Shown here: positions 16,249 through 25,182 of the stretch, piece by piece | Layout: each line of letters opens with the position of its first letter | How positions within the stretch are numbered: the first letter of the stretch is position 1 | DNA from: Candidatus Eiseniibacteriota bacterium | GTDB lineage: Bacteria; Eisenbacteria; RBG-16-71-46; SZUA-252 | Assembly: GCA_005893165.1 (NCBI GenBank) | Contig: VBOR01000075.1 | Location: 1-47,283 of the forward strand | Direction: 5' to 3' | DNA length: 47,283 nt | Notes under the pieces: generated by a model | Seen by the model: only the letters and a program-made list of their open reading frames with translations | Told to the model about the DNA's origin: nothing | The model's database searches: none | Position numbers and translations under genes: made by a program

Positions 16249-17651
16249 GCGAAAAGCCCCGCGTCGAGCGCCGGGAAGATCGGGTCAAGCTCCTCGAATT
16301 CAGCCAGTTCCACGGCGTCCACACGCCCCGATCGCACCCCTTCCTCCAGCTTCCCGAAGCGTTGAAGGTGAAGCTCGGTCCGCCGCACGGCGTAGGGCAC
16401 GAGCGTCCCGGTGCGCATGATGAACGCCCAGTCGCTCGCCTGGGCGAGCAGGAGCTCGCGCCCCGCCTGCGCGAGCGCACGCGCCTGGAGCGCGTCGTAG
16501 CGTTCCCTCCCCTGGGCGAGATGCTGCATGCGCTCCGCGGCGCGGTTCAGGTGGCGGTAGATCCAATCGTTCGAACTGTCGAGCCAGACGGCCGAGTAGC
16601 CCCCTTCCCCCCAGCTCGAGGGATGAAGACGCCCCTCACAGGCGCGAGGGATCCGGTCCATCGCCTCGATCGGATCGACCGCCTCGATTCCCGGATCGCG
16701 GGCCGCCTCATCGAGCACGTGGCCGAGCCACTCGGGGCCTTCGTACCACCAGTGCCCCATCAGCTCCGCGTCGTAGGGAGCGAGGAGCAGCGCCGGCTGC
16801 CCGAGGCGGTCGGAGGCCGCCTTGGCCTGCGCCGAACGCTCGCGGAGGAAATGGGCCGCGTGCTCCCGGGCGCGCGCGCTGGCCCGCGCGGGCTCGTAGG
16901 GCTCGCGGTGCGGGGTCCTTCGATCCGTGATCCGGTAGTACTTGAGACCGAGATGGGTCCGCGTGCCTCCCGAGGGAAGGAACTCGCGCACCTCGTCGAT
17001 GGGCAGGTCGAACCCTTGGTCGCGGTAGTACTCGCGATAGCTCGAGTCCCCTGGGTAGCCCTCCGAGGCGCTCCACACCTGTCTGGAGGACTCGGCGTCC
17101 CGACCGAGGGCGACCGGTCCGCACTCGGTGTCGCGTACGGCGGTTCCGATCTGCGCCCGCCACGAAGGGGCGCCGAGACTCATGAGCGGCAGGTATCCGT
17201 GCGTCGCGCCGCAGGTGATCAGCCGGACCTGCCCCGACTCGAAGAGCGCGCGGAAGGCGGAGACGACGTCGCGGCGGTAGCGGTCCTCGAATTGCGCGAG
17301 GCTCTCGCGGAACCGCTCGCGGTAATGAATCGCGAGCGGCTGGAAGCGCGCGTCGTGCCGCGTGCGCGCCACCTCGCGCTCGGCCAGCTCCACCAGCCTC
17401 CCCAGCCGGAACGAATACCTCCTTCGCAGGAGCGGATCCTCGAACATGGCGAGGAGCGTCGGAGAGAGCGAGATCGTGATGCGGCCGGGAGCATTCCGCC
17501 GCGCGCGCTCCTCGAGCATGCGCAGGAGTGGAAGATAGGTCTCCGTGAGCGCCTCGAAGAGCCAGCGCTCCTCGAGCGAGTCCTCGATCTCGGGATGGCG
17601 CACGTACGGGAGGTGGGCGTGAAGGAGAACGCAAAGGAAGCTCTTCGGCAT
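16245..17651 (-). CDS. GH57 family 1,4-alpha-glucan branching enzyme, internally shortened
   Basis: Expected to form alpha-1,6 branches in glycogen-like glucans. The 468-residue protein starts at ATG 17651 with LLHAHLPYVRHPE (GH57 motif 1), then ITCGATHGYLPLMS. After RAQIGTAVRDT it passes directly to ECGPVALGRDAESSRQVWS, then YDAELMGHWWYEGPEW (acid/base Asp motif) and a DUF1957-like C-terminal domain. In relatives the segment between those two blocks contains WLPEC, whose Glu is the catalytic nucleophile, plus a VDTHG-like motif. About 55-58 residues are absent here, in frame, near 17124-17134. As written the enzyme would be inactive; its flanks are otherwise well conserved. It follows the DUF4912 gene by 11 nt. 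Confidence 0.88.
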   Translation of the reverse strand: MPKSFLCVLLHAHLPYVRHPEIEDSLEERWLFEALTETYLPLLRMLEERARRNAPGRITISLSPTLLAMFEDPLLRRRYSFRLGRLVELAEREVARTRHDARFQPLAIHYRERFRESLAQFEDRYRRDVVSAFRALFESGQVRLITCGATHGYLPLMSLGAPSWRAQIGTAVRDTECGPVALGRDAESSRQVWSASEGYPGDSSYREYYRDQGFDLPIDEVREFLPSGGTRTHLGLKYYRITDRRTPHREPYEPARASARAREHAAHFLRERSAQAKAASDRLGQPALLLAPYDAELMGHWWYEGPEWLGHVLDEAARDPGIEAVDPIEAMDRIPRACEGRLHPSSWGEGGYSAVWLDSSNDWIYRHLNRAAERMQHLAQGRERYDALQARALAQAGRELLLAQASDWAFIMRTGTLVPYAVRRTELHLQRFGKLEEGVRSGRVDAVELAEFEELDPIFPALDAGLFA

Positions 17652-17662
17652 TCGGATCCCGC

Positions 17663-18223
17663 TCAGCGGGGAGGGGTCTCTCGAGGTGCGGGATCCAGGT
17701 AGCGGGCCGCGGAGCCCATCGCCCCCGCCGCCGCGCGCGCGCTGCGCGCCCTCTCGAGGAGCCAGGCCTTCGCTTCCTCGCTCAGATCCCACGCGCCCTC
17801 TTCCGCGCACGGATGATCCGGCGGCACCGGAACCCAGGAGGAGTGAAGCAGCGGCTGGAGATTCCCCGAGATCAGGATCCCCAGAACGGCGCGGCACTCC
17901 CCTCCGGACTGCGGGAGCTTGACGTACCAGCGGTCGCCCTGGAGCGCGTCGGGAAGGTCCACCGCGATGGCCTGCGATGCGGGGCTCCGTTCCTCCTTCC
18001 GGCGCTCGATCGCGATCCGGTAGCGGAGCGGCGAACCGCTCTCCCGCGCGGAACCCTGCGCCCTCGCGTGAAGCGCGGGCGTGAGCTCCCAGAGCGCGAG
18101 CACGGTGCGCGGATCGCGCACGAGAAGATACAGGCGGTCCTCCCCGTAGCGCCGGCCTCGAAGCGAGGACGGAGGGGGCTCCGGTACGGGATGGGCCGGG
18201 GCGAGCCGTTCCAGGGAGCTCAC
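17663..18223 (-). CDS. DUF4912 domain protein beside the branching enzyme
   Basis: Unknown biochemical role. The core YGEDRLYLLVRDPRTVLALWEL (quoted in part: YGEDRLYLLVRDP) starts near residue 23 and matches the DUF4912 signature of a short beta-rich fold resembling carbohydrate-binding modules. RYRIAIERRK and GDRWYVKLPQSGGECRAVLGI strands follow. The C-terminus is helical and Ala/Arg-rich. No signal peptide is seen, so it is probably cytoplasmic. The chosen start is GTG at 18223, 14 nt after the zincin stop, giving 186 residues. The tight spacing to the GH57 branching enzyme suggests a role in glucan binding or branching (inference from context). Confidence 0.75.
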   Translation of the reverse strand: MSSLERLAPAHPVPEPPPSSLRGRRYGEDRLYLLVRDPRTVLALWELTPALHARAQGSARESGSPLRYRIAIERRKEERSPASQAIAVDLPDALQGDRWYVKLPQSGGECRAVLGILISGNLQPLLHSSWVPVPPDHPCAEEGAWDLSEEAKAWLLERARSARAAAGAMGSAARYLDPAPRETPPR

Positions 18224-18237
18224 AGGATTCGGGTCCC

Positions 18238-20050
18238 TCAATGAGAAATGACGAGGCGCCGCTTCAGCGCGGCGCCCTCCACCTCGATCGAGAGAAAATA
18301 TAGGCCGCTCGGGAGCGCCGCGCCACCCGCAACTCGTCCGCTCCAGACCCAGTCCTCGACTCCCGAGGTGGGAACGCGGAGCTTCCACCGCGCCACCTCG
18401 CGTCCGCGGACGTCGTATACGGAGCCCCGGCCCTCGCTGCCGGGACGGCCGTGAAGCGTGAAGCGGACCGCTCCCACGCTGGGCGTGGGTCCGTACCGGA
18501 GCTCCAGCGAGATCGGGGACGACCCGCCGCCGGGGCCCTGGGAAGCGGATGCCGCGCGGACCGAGAGCGCGGTCGTCGGAGTGCTGGCGCTCCCCAGGCC
18601 GTTCGTGTTCCATGCCTCCCACTCCACCAGATAGTCCCCCACGGGAAGGGGCGGGATCGTGACGGTGAAGTATTCCCGGCCCGAATCGAAGGCTCCGTCC
18701 ATCGGCAGGGCCTGCTGGTTCGGACCGTTGTCGATCCGGAACACGACCGAATCGATCGTCGCCGCCGAGATCGAGTCTCCGGTGAAATAGTGGTACGGGT
18801 TCTCGTTCCCGCGCGCGACTTCGAGCGCTCTGCCGCGGAACGTGATCGGCTTTCCCGCGACGGTCCGGTACTGGTCGGAGTCGGGGGCCACGGCCGCGCG
18901 CGTCTCGAGGAGGTCGGGGCGGCCGTTGTTGTCGCGATCCGCCCAGCCGATCTGGCGAGGACGGGATGTGCTCGTCCAGCGCCCAGAACATGTGGGTCAT
19001 CTCGTGCTCGATGTAGGAATCGAGCGCCGCCCCCTGGAATGCCGCCCCCGCGTTCTTCACCGGCGTGACGAAGTAGGGGCCCCCCAGCACCGCGTGCGAG
19101 ATGTAGCCGTCGGGGAACCTCCCGGTGGAGCTGGAATCGTCCTGCACCGCGAAGCAGAGCGCGGCCCACTGCGCGCCGAGCCTGGCGCGGGCTCGGTTCG
19201 CCACGTCGTACGCCAGGGTGGGCACGTCGCTCCGGTATCCGAGAAATCCCATGAGCACGTCCTGGATCCAGGTGTTCTCGTCGGCAACCGTCCGGGTGAT
19301 CGGCTCGTAGCGCGTGGCCAGCCCGTAGTGAACCTCGATCGCGAAGCTGAGCGGAATCCCACGCACTGCCGCGAAGGAGCTCCACTTGGCCAGACCCCGC
19401 ACCGCCGAGCGCACGACGGAGTCGCGAAGCGCCGGGGTCCAGTCATAGAGATTGGGATCGGTGGTCCCGTCGCTCTCCGGAAAGAGGATCGACAGAGCAA
19501 CCCTGCCGATCATGAACTCGCTCGTATCCCCCCACCTCGCTCCGAAGGGCAGCCCGGAGCCGGCTCCGGCGCGCGCGATGCGGGCCGCTACCGCGGCAGG
19601 AAGGGGCGGCAGCGCATCGGAGGCCCCGAAGAAGAGATCGCTCTCTCCGGGCTCCGGCAGCGGCAGGGCCGGTGCGAGCGCAAGGGTGGGATCCGTGGCA
19701 GCGCCCGGCGAGCCGCGGAAGCCGAACCCCCCGGGCAGGACCTCGCCCGCTCCCGTCCTCTCGCGCACGTAATAGAGGTGTGGTGGAAGCGCCACGGCCA
19801 CTTCGACGCCCGAGCGCTGGAGCCGCGCGAGCGCCCCGGCGGGATCCTCGGAGGCATCGCACCAGACCGCGCGCAAGCCTGCCGGCGCCGGATAGGACAG
19901 GAGGGACGAGGCAGCCTCCCAGGCCTGCGCGTCCGCCTCCGCCGCGGCCGGCACCGACGTGGAGGCGCGGGCGGTCCCCGAGCCAAACGCGGCGCCGAAG
20001 AGAATCAGCGCCAGCGCGGCGCTACCGGATCCGCACGAGACGTATCGCAT
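18238..20050 (-). CDS. Secreted zincin-like metalloprotease with FlgD/T9SS-like tail, frame broken near 18960
   Basis: The ATG at 20050 gives a signal peptide (ALALILFGAAFGSGTARAS). The N-terminal 350 residues are of no recognised family but end in IEHEMTHMFWALDEH, an HExxH zinc-protease motif with a downstream Glu as possible third ligand. The frame then breaks; the other frame resumes with RQIGWADRDNNGRPDLLE and runs through a Big-like strand segment (PVGDYLVEWEAWN) to a C-terminal sorting-type domain (PTPSVGAVRFTLHG, VYDVRGREVARW, LPSGLYFLSIEV). Some 40-50 residues, expected to hold a disulfide loop and an IMR-like Met-turn, appear lost at the join. The start overlaps the preceding gene by 29 nt. 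Export to the surface is likely; the substrate is unknown. Confidence 0.72.
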
Positions 20051-22802
20051 GCCGCTCCCCTCCGGATTCCGCGATCAGCCAGTACACGCCGCTCGACACC
20101 TCCCGCCCCGCCATGTCCGAGCCGTCCCAGCGCAGGATGATCCTTCCCCCCTCTGCCGTTCCATCATAGACCCGCGCGACCAGCCTGCCCTGCACGTCCA
20201 GGATCGTCGCGCGAAGCCGGGACCCTCGATCGGTGGGCACCTCGACCCGGATCCCCAGCACTCCCGAGAAGGGATTCGGCATCGCAGGTCCCACCCGCAT
20301 CCGGGCAGGAGGCGCCGGAGGGGGGTCCGGCGGCGGCGAAGGAATCTCGTCGACCGCCGTCGGCGTGAGCTCGATCACTCTCGAGAGGATATCGGATCCG
20401 CTCGAGAGGGACCGCATGTCGGTCCAGACGAAGAGCGCGTGTCCCGCCGCGTCGAGCCCGGTCACGGGCCCGAACTGATCCGCCTGCCCCGGGTCCTGGT
20501 CCACCCGGACCGAGCCGGTCGCGGGATTCACCCCCGACTGGATCACGCGCATCCAGATGCTCCAGTCGCCCCGCCTCTCCTGCCAGGAGATCACGGAGCG
20601 CGAATCGACCATGGCGATCGAGGGGTGCGTCCGCGCCGCGTCGAACGCGGGATCGCCCACTTCCAGGACCGGCCCGAGGGCCATCAAGCTCGACGTCAGC
20701 GCCAGCTGATAGACCGCGCCCTGCCCCGAAGCGCTCACCCCTTGCCAGACGATCTCCAGCCGCCCGTCCACCGGAGACGCGGCGAGCTTGGGATCCTGCT
20801 TGGGGCCGCCGAAGGCCGCCGCCACTTCGGTGGGAAACCCCTCGGGATCGAGCGTGGGCGTGAGATGCGCCACCCAGAGCTTCTGGTCGGCTGCGATCCC
20901 GTCCGCGTAGAGAAGCCAGTATCCTCCACCGAAGCCGTCGGGCTGAAGATCGAACCCCAGCGGCGGATCGGCCGGCACGACCGAAAGCAGCGGGTGGTTG
21001 CTCCCCATGCGGATGCCCGCCTCGGAGAGCCTCTGGCCATAGATCCGCGGCACCGAATCGCGAGAATCGATCCAGGCCACGGCGAACTCGCCCGGACGCC
21101 ACACCACGACCGGGTCGGCCTGCGCGCTCTGCAGGGAGTCGCTGATCCAGAACGATGCGCTGGGGCCGTTCCCACGCGAGAGAAAGAGAAAACCTCGGAT
21201 CTCCCCGGCGTCGGAGTCTCGGGTGACCTGAGCCGCGGCGAGCGCGATCCCGCCCTGCGAGACCGCCGCGCTGCTCGTGACGGGACGCGTGGTCAGCGTC
21301 TGCGAGTAGAGGAGCGTATTCGTTCCCTCGCGGCCTCCGTTGGCGGTCACCCACTGCCCGAAGAGATCGTTGGTGGTGTTCCGGCGATCGATCCAGGTGA
21401 GCAGGTATTCCCCGTTGCCGCGCCCGAGATTGGGTGCCCATTGATCGTTCCGGGCGGCGTCGTCGTTCAGCTGCGTGTCGAACCCCTGCCGCGTGCCGTC
21501 CGGCAGGACCGATACCGCATACACGTCGGGCGCTCCGTTGCGCGAGTCTTCCCAGACGGCAAGAAATGCGTTCCTCCCATCCCACGCGGCGCTCGGGGTT
21601 CCCTGCCTCCCCGGGGTGGCGGAGTTCACGCGGAAGTTGGCTCCCGGGGCGGAGGCGTCGTAGGGCACCCTGGCGCATCGCACGTTCGGATCGAGCCCGA
21701 GCCCCTCGCGCTGGTCCTCCCAGAAGAGATACGCGCCGTCCGGACCGGGCGCTCCGCGCACGTTCTTCTGGTTCTTCCCCACCCCGTCGTCGTTGACCTT
21801 CACGTTGCCTCCGATCGGGACACGGTCGGGACCGAAGCGCTGCGCGAAGACATCCCCGGGATCGATGGAGGTTCCGAGGCGGCGGTCGATCCATGCCACC
21901 ACGAATCCCTGGGTCGGATCGGCGACCACGGCGGGGGAGGCGTTCTGCTGGTGCGTGGACGTGGAGTTGATCTTGAAGTTGGTCCCGATCATGGCTCCGG
22001 TGGAGTCGATCCACTGTCCGTAGATGTCGAAGGTGGCCCCGAACACGGAGCCCCCTTCCCTGCCGTCCAGCCATGCCACGAGCGTCAGCCCGATGCTGTT
22101 GGTCGCCACGGCCGGCTCTCCTTGAAAGCTGCCTCCTTGGACCGTATCCGGCGACACGATGAAATTCGGCCCGAGGGGCGCGCCGCTCACGTTCCGGTAC
22201 GAGCCGTAGACGTCGGAATGCGTCGCCCGCTGGTCTCCCCAGACGACGAAGTAGCGGTCCACCCCCACCGCGGTGACGCGGGGCGGCCTCTGCTCGCCGA
22301 AGCCGACGTCGTCGTTGATGCGAAGATTCGGGGTCGTGCGGAACCCCAGGGAGTCGAGAGCCGCGCTGTAGATGTCCGGATTCCCCCCGCGGCTGTCTTC
22401 CCAGACGCAGAGCATCGAGCCGGCGGGGCTGGAGGCGATGTCCGGCAGGCCCTGGATCGCCGGCGCGGTGTCGTCGTTGATGCGGCGGTTCACGGTCGCG
22501 CCCAAGGCAAGCGGATTGCGGATGGTCATCGCGTAGATGTCGTAGTCGATGAAGCTGTCGGGACCATTCCGTCCATCAGACCACACCACGACCATCGAGC
22601 CCGTGATGCCAAGCGCGGACCGAGGAGCGAATTGCGACCGCGGCACACGGTCGTCATTGATGAGGATCTCGTCCTGGGCGAATGCGGTGAGAGGATGGAG
22701 CGCCGCAGACGTGAGAAGGGTCGCGGCGACGCCCCAGCGGCGTGTGATTCGAAGCAGGATCTCGGATGCCGTGGATGGAGCGCGGCCGGATCGAGACGCC
22801 AC
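20022..22802 (-). CDS. Secreted beta-propeller-like repeat protein with FlgD/T9SS-like tail
   Basis: A 926-residue exported protein of unknown ligand. The start is GTG at 22802, with GGAAGGAAGAG about 8 nt upstream and a signal peptide ending TAFAQ. From about residue 45 to 830 it consists of roughly twelve repeats of 45-60 residues. A typical unit begins INDD, then a hydrophobic strand, then VVWxDxRxG, then DIYxxxL; clear copies include VVWSDGRNG, CVWEDSRGG, VVWGDQRAT, VAWLDGREG, VAWIDRRLG, YLFWEDQREG, AVWEDSRNG and LTWIDRRNT. This looks like one or two bladed propellers. The C-terminal ~90 residues (MPNPFSGVLGIRVEVP, LDVQGRLVARVYDG, SSGVYWLIAES) form a FlgD/T9SS type sorting domain. It lies 39 nt after the phosphomannomutase gene. 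Confidence 0.8.
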   Translation of the reverse strand: MASRSGRAPSTASEILLRITRRWGVAATLLTSAALHPLTAFAQDEILINDDRVPRSQFAPRSALGITGSMVVVWSDGRNGPDSFIDYDIYAMTIRNPLALGATVNRRINDDTAPAIQGLPDIASSPAGSMLCVWEDSRGGNPDIYSAALDSLGFRTTPNLRINDDVGFGEQRPPRVTAVGVDRYFVVWGDQRATHSDVYGSYRNVSGAPLGPNFIVSPDTVQGGSFQGEPAVATNSIGLTLVAWLDGREGGSVFGATFDIYGQWIDSTGAMIGTNFKINSTSTHQQNASPAVVADPTQGFVVAWIDRRLGTSIDPGDVFAQRFGPDRVPIGGNVKVNDDGVGKNQKNVRGAPGPDGAYLFWEDQREGLGLDPNVRCARVPYDASAPGANFRVNSATPGRQGTPSAAWDGRNAFLAVWEDSRNGAPDVYAVSVLPDGTRQGFDTQLNDDAARNDQWAPNLGRGNGEYLLTWIDRRNTTNDLFGQWVTANGGREGTNTLLYSQTLTTRPVTSSAAVSQGGIALAAAQVTRDSDAGEIRGFLFLSRGNGPSASFWISDSLQSAQADPVVVWRPGEFAVAWIDSRDSVPRIYGQRLSEAGIRMGSNHPLLSVVPADPPLGFDLQPDGFGGGYWLLYADGIAADQKLWVAHLTPTLDPEGFPTEVAAAFGGPKQDPKLAASPVDGRLEIVWQGVSASGQGAVYQLALTSSLMALGPVLEVGDPAFDAARTHPSIAMVDSRSVISWQERRGDWSIWMRVIQSGVNPATGSVRVDQDPGQADQFGPVTGLDAAGHALFVWTDMRSLSSGSDILSRVIELTPTAVDEIPSPPPDPPPAPPARMRVGPAMPNPFSGVLGIRVEVPTDRGSRLRATILDVQGRLVARVYDGTAEGGRIILRWDGSDMAGREVSSGVYWLIAESGGERHAIRLVRIR

Positions 22803-22841
22803 GAATGCTCTCTTCCTTCCGGCGCGACGCGGGGGCGGCGC

Positions 22842-24227
22842 TTACACTTGAAGCGCGGGGACCGTGACCTCGGGATACGTGGCGAGCACGTCGTAGACCT
22901 CACGCATGATCGCCTGCAGCCGTTCCTTGCTGACCGCCTCGAAGCGCACCACGAGCACGGGCTGGGTGTTGGACGCCCGGACCAACGCCCAGCCGTCGCC
23001 GAACTGCACGCGCGCGCCGTCGATGTCGATGACCTGGTATTGCCGGGCGAAGTGCTCGCGAACATCGTCCACGATAGCAAATTTCCGCTCGTCCGTACAG
23101 TCCAGGCGGAGCTCCGGCGTGGAGACGTACTTCGATTGCGGCAGCTCGTCCACGAGCTTGGAGAGCGGTTTCGCGGAGGCGGCGAGAATGCGAAGCAGTC
23201 TTCCGGCGGCGTAGAGCGCGTCATCGTAACCGGGAAATTCGTCCGCGAAGAACATGTGCCCCGACATCTCGCCTCCGAGCGGCGCCTTCGTCTCCCGCAT
23301 CTTGGCCTTGATGAGGGAGTGCCCCGCCTTCCACATCACCGGCTCTCCGCCCTTCGCGCGTATCCACTCCACGAGCCCCTGCGAGCACTTGACCTCGAAG
23401 ATGACCGGCTCTCCCGGGTGTTTGGCGAGCACGTCGGCGGCGTAGAGCGCGAGGAGCTGATCCCCGTAGAGCAGGCGCCCTTTCTCGTCCACCGCGCCGA
23501 TCCGGTCCGCGTCGCCGTCGAACCCGATTCCCAGGTCGGCATGGGTGTCCACCACGCGCTGCTGCAGAGAAAGCATGAGCGCGGGAACGGTGGGATCGGG
23601 CAGGTGATTCGGAAAGCGTCCGTCCGGCTCGGCAAAGATGGCGTCCACCTCGCACCCCAGCGCGCGGAGGAACGCCGGACCGGGAATGCTGGCCGCGCCG
23701 TTTCCGGGATCGACGACCACGCGAAGCGGTCGCTTCAGCTTGATGCGGGACACGAGGTCGCCCAGGTACTCCTTGTCCACCGAGCGCTCCTCCACGGATC
23801 CTCGCTGCGGAAGCACCCCGGCCGAAAGGGCGCGGATGCGCAGATCCTGGATCTCCTCGCCGTGAAGGGACGAGACCCCCTCGCTCAGCTTGATCCCGTC
23901 GTATTCGATCGGATTGTGGCTCCCCGTGACCATGACGCCGCCGTCCGCCTTCAGATTGAGAATGGCGAAGTAGAGGGCCGGCGTGGGCACCTGGCCGACG
24001 TCGATCACGCGCGCGCCCTGGTCCAGGAGCCCCTGCACGAGGGCGTTCCGGATGCGGGGCGAGGAGAGCCGCACGTCGCGCCCCACCGCGATCACCTTCT
24101 TTCCGCGCTCGCTCATGCGCTGCGCGAAGGCGTGTCCGATCGCCCGCACCGCCTCGTCGGTGAGGTCGCGGTCCGCGATGCCGCGGATGTCGTACTCGCG
24201 AAAGATCTGCGGATTCACCGGGCTCAC
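22842..24227 (-). CDS. manB: Phosphomannomutase/phosphoglucomutase
   Basis: Interconverts hexose-6- and hexose-1-phosphates, feeding sugar-nucleotide synthesis. The 461-residue protein is an intact alpha-D-phosphohexomutase. It has EYDIRGIAD near the N-terminus, the phosphoserine loop TGSHNP near residue 100, the metal site GFDGDADR near residue 232, the sugar-binding GEMSGH near residue 316 and the C-terminal phosphate-binding RASNTQP. The GTG start at 24227 overlaps the prfB stop (GTGA), with AAGGAG 5 nt upstream; a second in-frame GTG lies 9 nt downstream. The nucleotidyltransferase and PGI/PMI encoded elsewhere in this window are its likely pathway partners. Confidence 0.95.
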   Translation of the reverse strand: MSPVNPQIFREYDIRGIADRDLTDEAVRAIGHAFAQRMSERGKKVIAVGRDVRLSSPRIRNALVQGLLDQGARVIDVGQVPTPALYFAILNLKADGGVMVTGSHNPIEYDGIKLSEGVSSLHGEEIQDLRIRALSAGVLPQRGSVEERSVDKEYLGDLVSRIKLKRPLRVVVDPGNGAASIPGPAFLRALGCEVDAIFAEPDGRFPNHLPDPTVPALMLSLQQRVVDTHADLGIGFDGDADRIGAVDEKGRLLYGDQLLALYAADVLAKHPGEPVIFEVKCSQGLVEWIRAKGGEPVMWKAGHSLIKAKMRETKAPLGGEMSGHMFFADEFPGYDDALYAAGRLLRILAASAKPLSKLVDELPQSKYVSTPELRLDCTDERKFAIVDDVREHFARQYQVIDIDGARVQFGDGWALVRASNTQPVLVVRFEAVSKERLQAIMREVYDVLATYPEVTVPALQV

Positions 24228-25159
24228 TTGGGCTCCTTGAGGCGAAGGTACGCGTCGACGAAGGGGTCCAGGTCGCCGTCCATGACGCGCTGGACGTCCC
24301 GGATCTCGAGATCGGTGCGGTGGTCCTTGACCAGAGTGTACGGGTGGAACACGTAGGAGCGGATCTGGCTGCCCCAGGCGATGTCCTTTTTTCCGCCCGT
24401 GAGCGTCTCCTGCTTCTTCTTGTCTTCCTCGATCTTGAGCGCGTAGAGACGGGCCTTGAGAATCTTCATCGCGGAGTCGCGGTTCCGGTGCTGCGAGCGC
24501 TCGTTCTGGCACGTGACCACGATCCCGCTCGGGATGTGGCGTAGGGGGAGATCCGGACGAGCCGGTGCACGCCGCGCTCGGCCTTGAGATAGCCGTAGGC
24601 GAACGGAGCATCCACCTCGATCGTCGCGTCCTTGATCCCCGCCTCTTCCCCCTGCTGGAGGTCGAGCACCTGGGACGAGAACCCCCGCCGCTCCAGGAAT
24701 CGCGTGTACATGCGGTAGAGCATCTGGGCCCAGTCCTGGGATTCCGTGCCGCCGGCGCCCGGATGGATGGTGAGGATCGCGCCGTGCGCGTCGCTCTCTT
24801 CGGAGAGAAGGCTCTGGAGCTCGAGCGCCTGGATCTTGGGGAGGAGGTCCTTGGATTGCCGGTCCAGCTCGGCCGCGAGCGATTCGTCCGGCTCCTGCTC
24901 GACGAGCGCGATCAGCCCCTCGGCGTCCTTGACCTCGCGCTCCAGATCCCGGTAGGGCTCATAGATACGGCGCAGGGACTTGAGCTCGGTGACGACCTTC
25001 TGGGCGGCCTCGCTGTCGTTCCAGAATTCCGGCGCCGCCATCTTGCCCTCCAGCTCGCCGGCCCGCCGCTCCGCCTTCTCGACGTCAAAGATAGCTCCGA
25101 AGTTCCGCCAGGATCTGGCGACCGTCCTCGAGCCTCTTCCGCGTGCCGATCAAATCCAT
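24224..25159 (-). CDS. prfB: Peptide chain release factor 2, programmed frameshift present but GGQ region missing
   Basis: Terminates translation at UGA and UAA. The ATG at 25159 (GGGAGG 8 nt upstream) begins [20 protein letters not shown], runs 24 codons and meets an in-frame TGA at 25087-25085. A +1 shift there joins the main frame ([22 protein letters not shown]). The domain-2/3 sequence is good up to [11 protein letters not shown], then jumps at about 24540 to [19 protein letters not shown] in another frame and ends LRLKEPK. Aligned with E. coli RF2 from memory, about 57 residues are missing, including the GGQ motif that triggers peptide release. A functional RF2 cannot lack this, so the gene as written is broken or misassembled. 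It overlaps the phosphomannomutase start. Confidence 0.93.
25084..25099 (-). promoter_or_regulatory. prfB programmed +1 frameshift site
   Basis: The minus strand reads CGGAGC-TAT-CTT-TGA-C. TATCTTTGAC is identical to the E. coli prfB slippery site, and GGAG three bases upstream stands in for the Shine-Dalgarno-like stimulator. When RF2 is scarce the ribosome slips +1 at CTT over TGA, so RF2 regulates its own synthesis (known mechanism). Confidence 0.93.
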
Positions 25160-25182
25160 AAAGCCTTCCTCCCAGGGTGATT

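Noticed and set aside
17663..20050. A single 795-residue protein joining the zincin and DUF4912
   Set aside because: The middle part is a wrong-frame reading of the zincin tail after the join near 18960; DUF4912 has its own start at 18223.
19959..24356. A 1465-codon open frame on the plus strand
   Set aside because: It lies opposite the phosphomannomutase and propeller genes, has Arg/His/Gly/Pro-rich nonsense composition and no domain; it is a high-GC shadow of real minus-strand genes.
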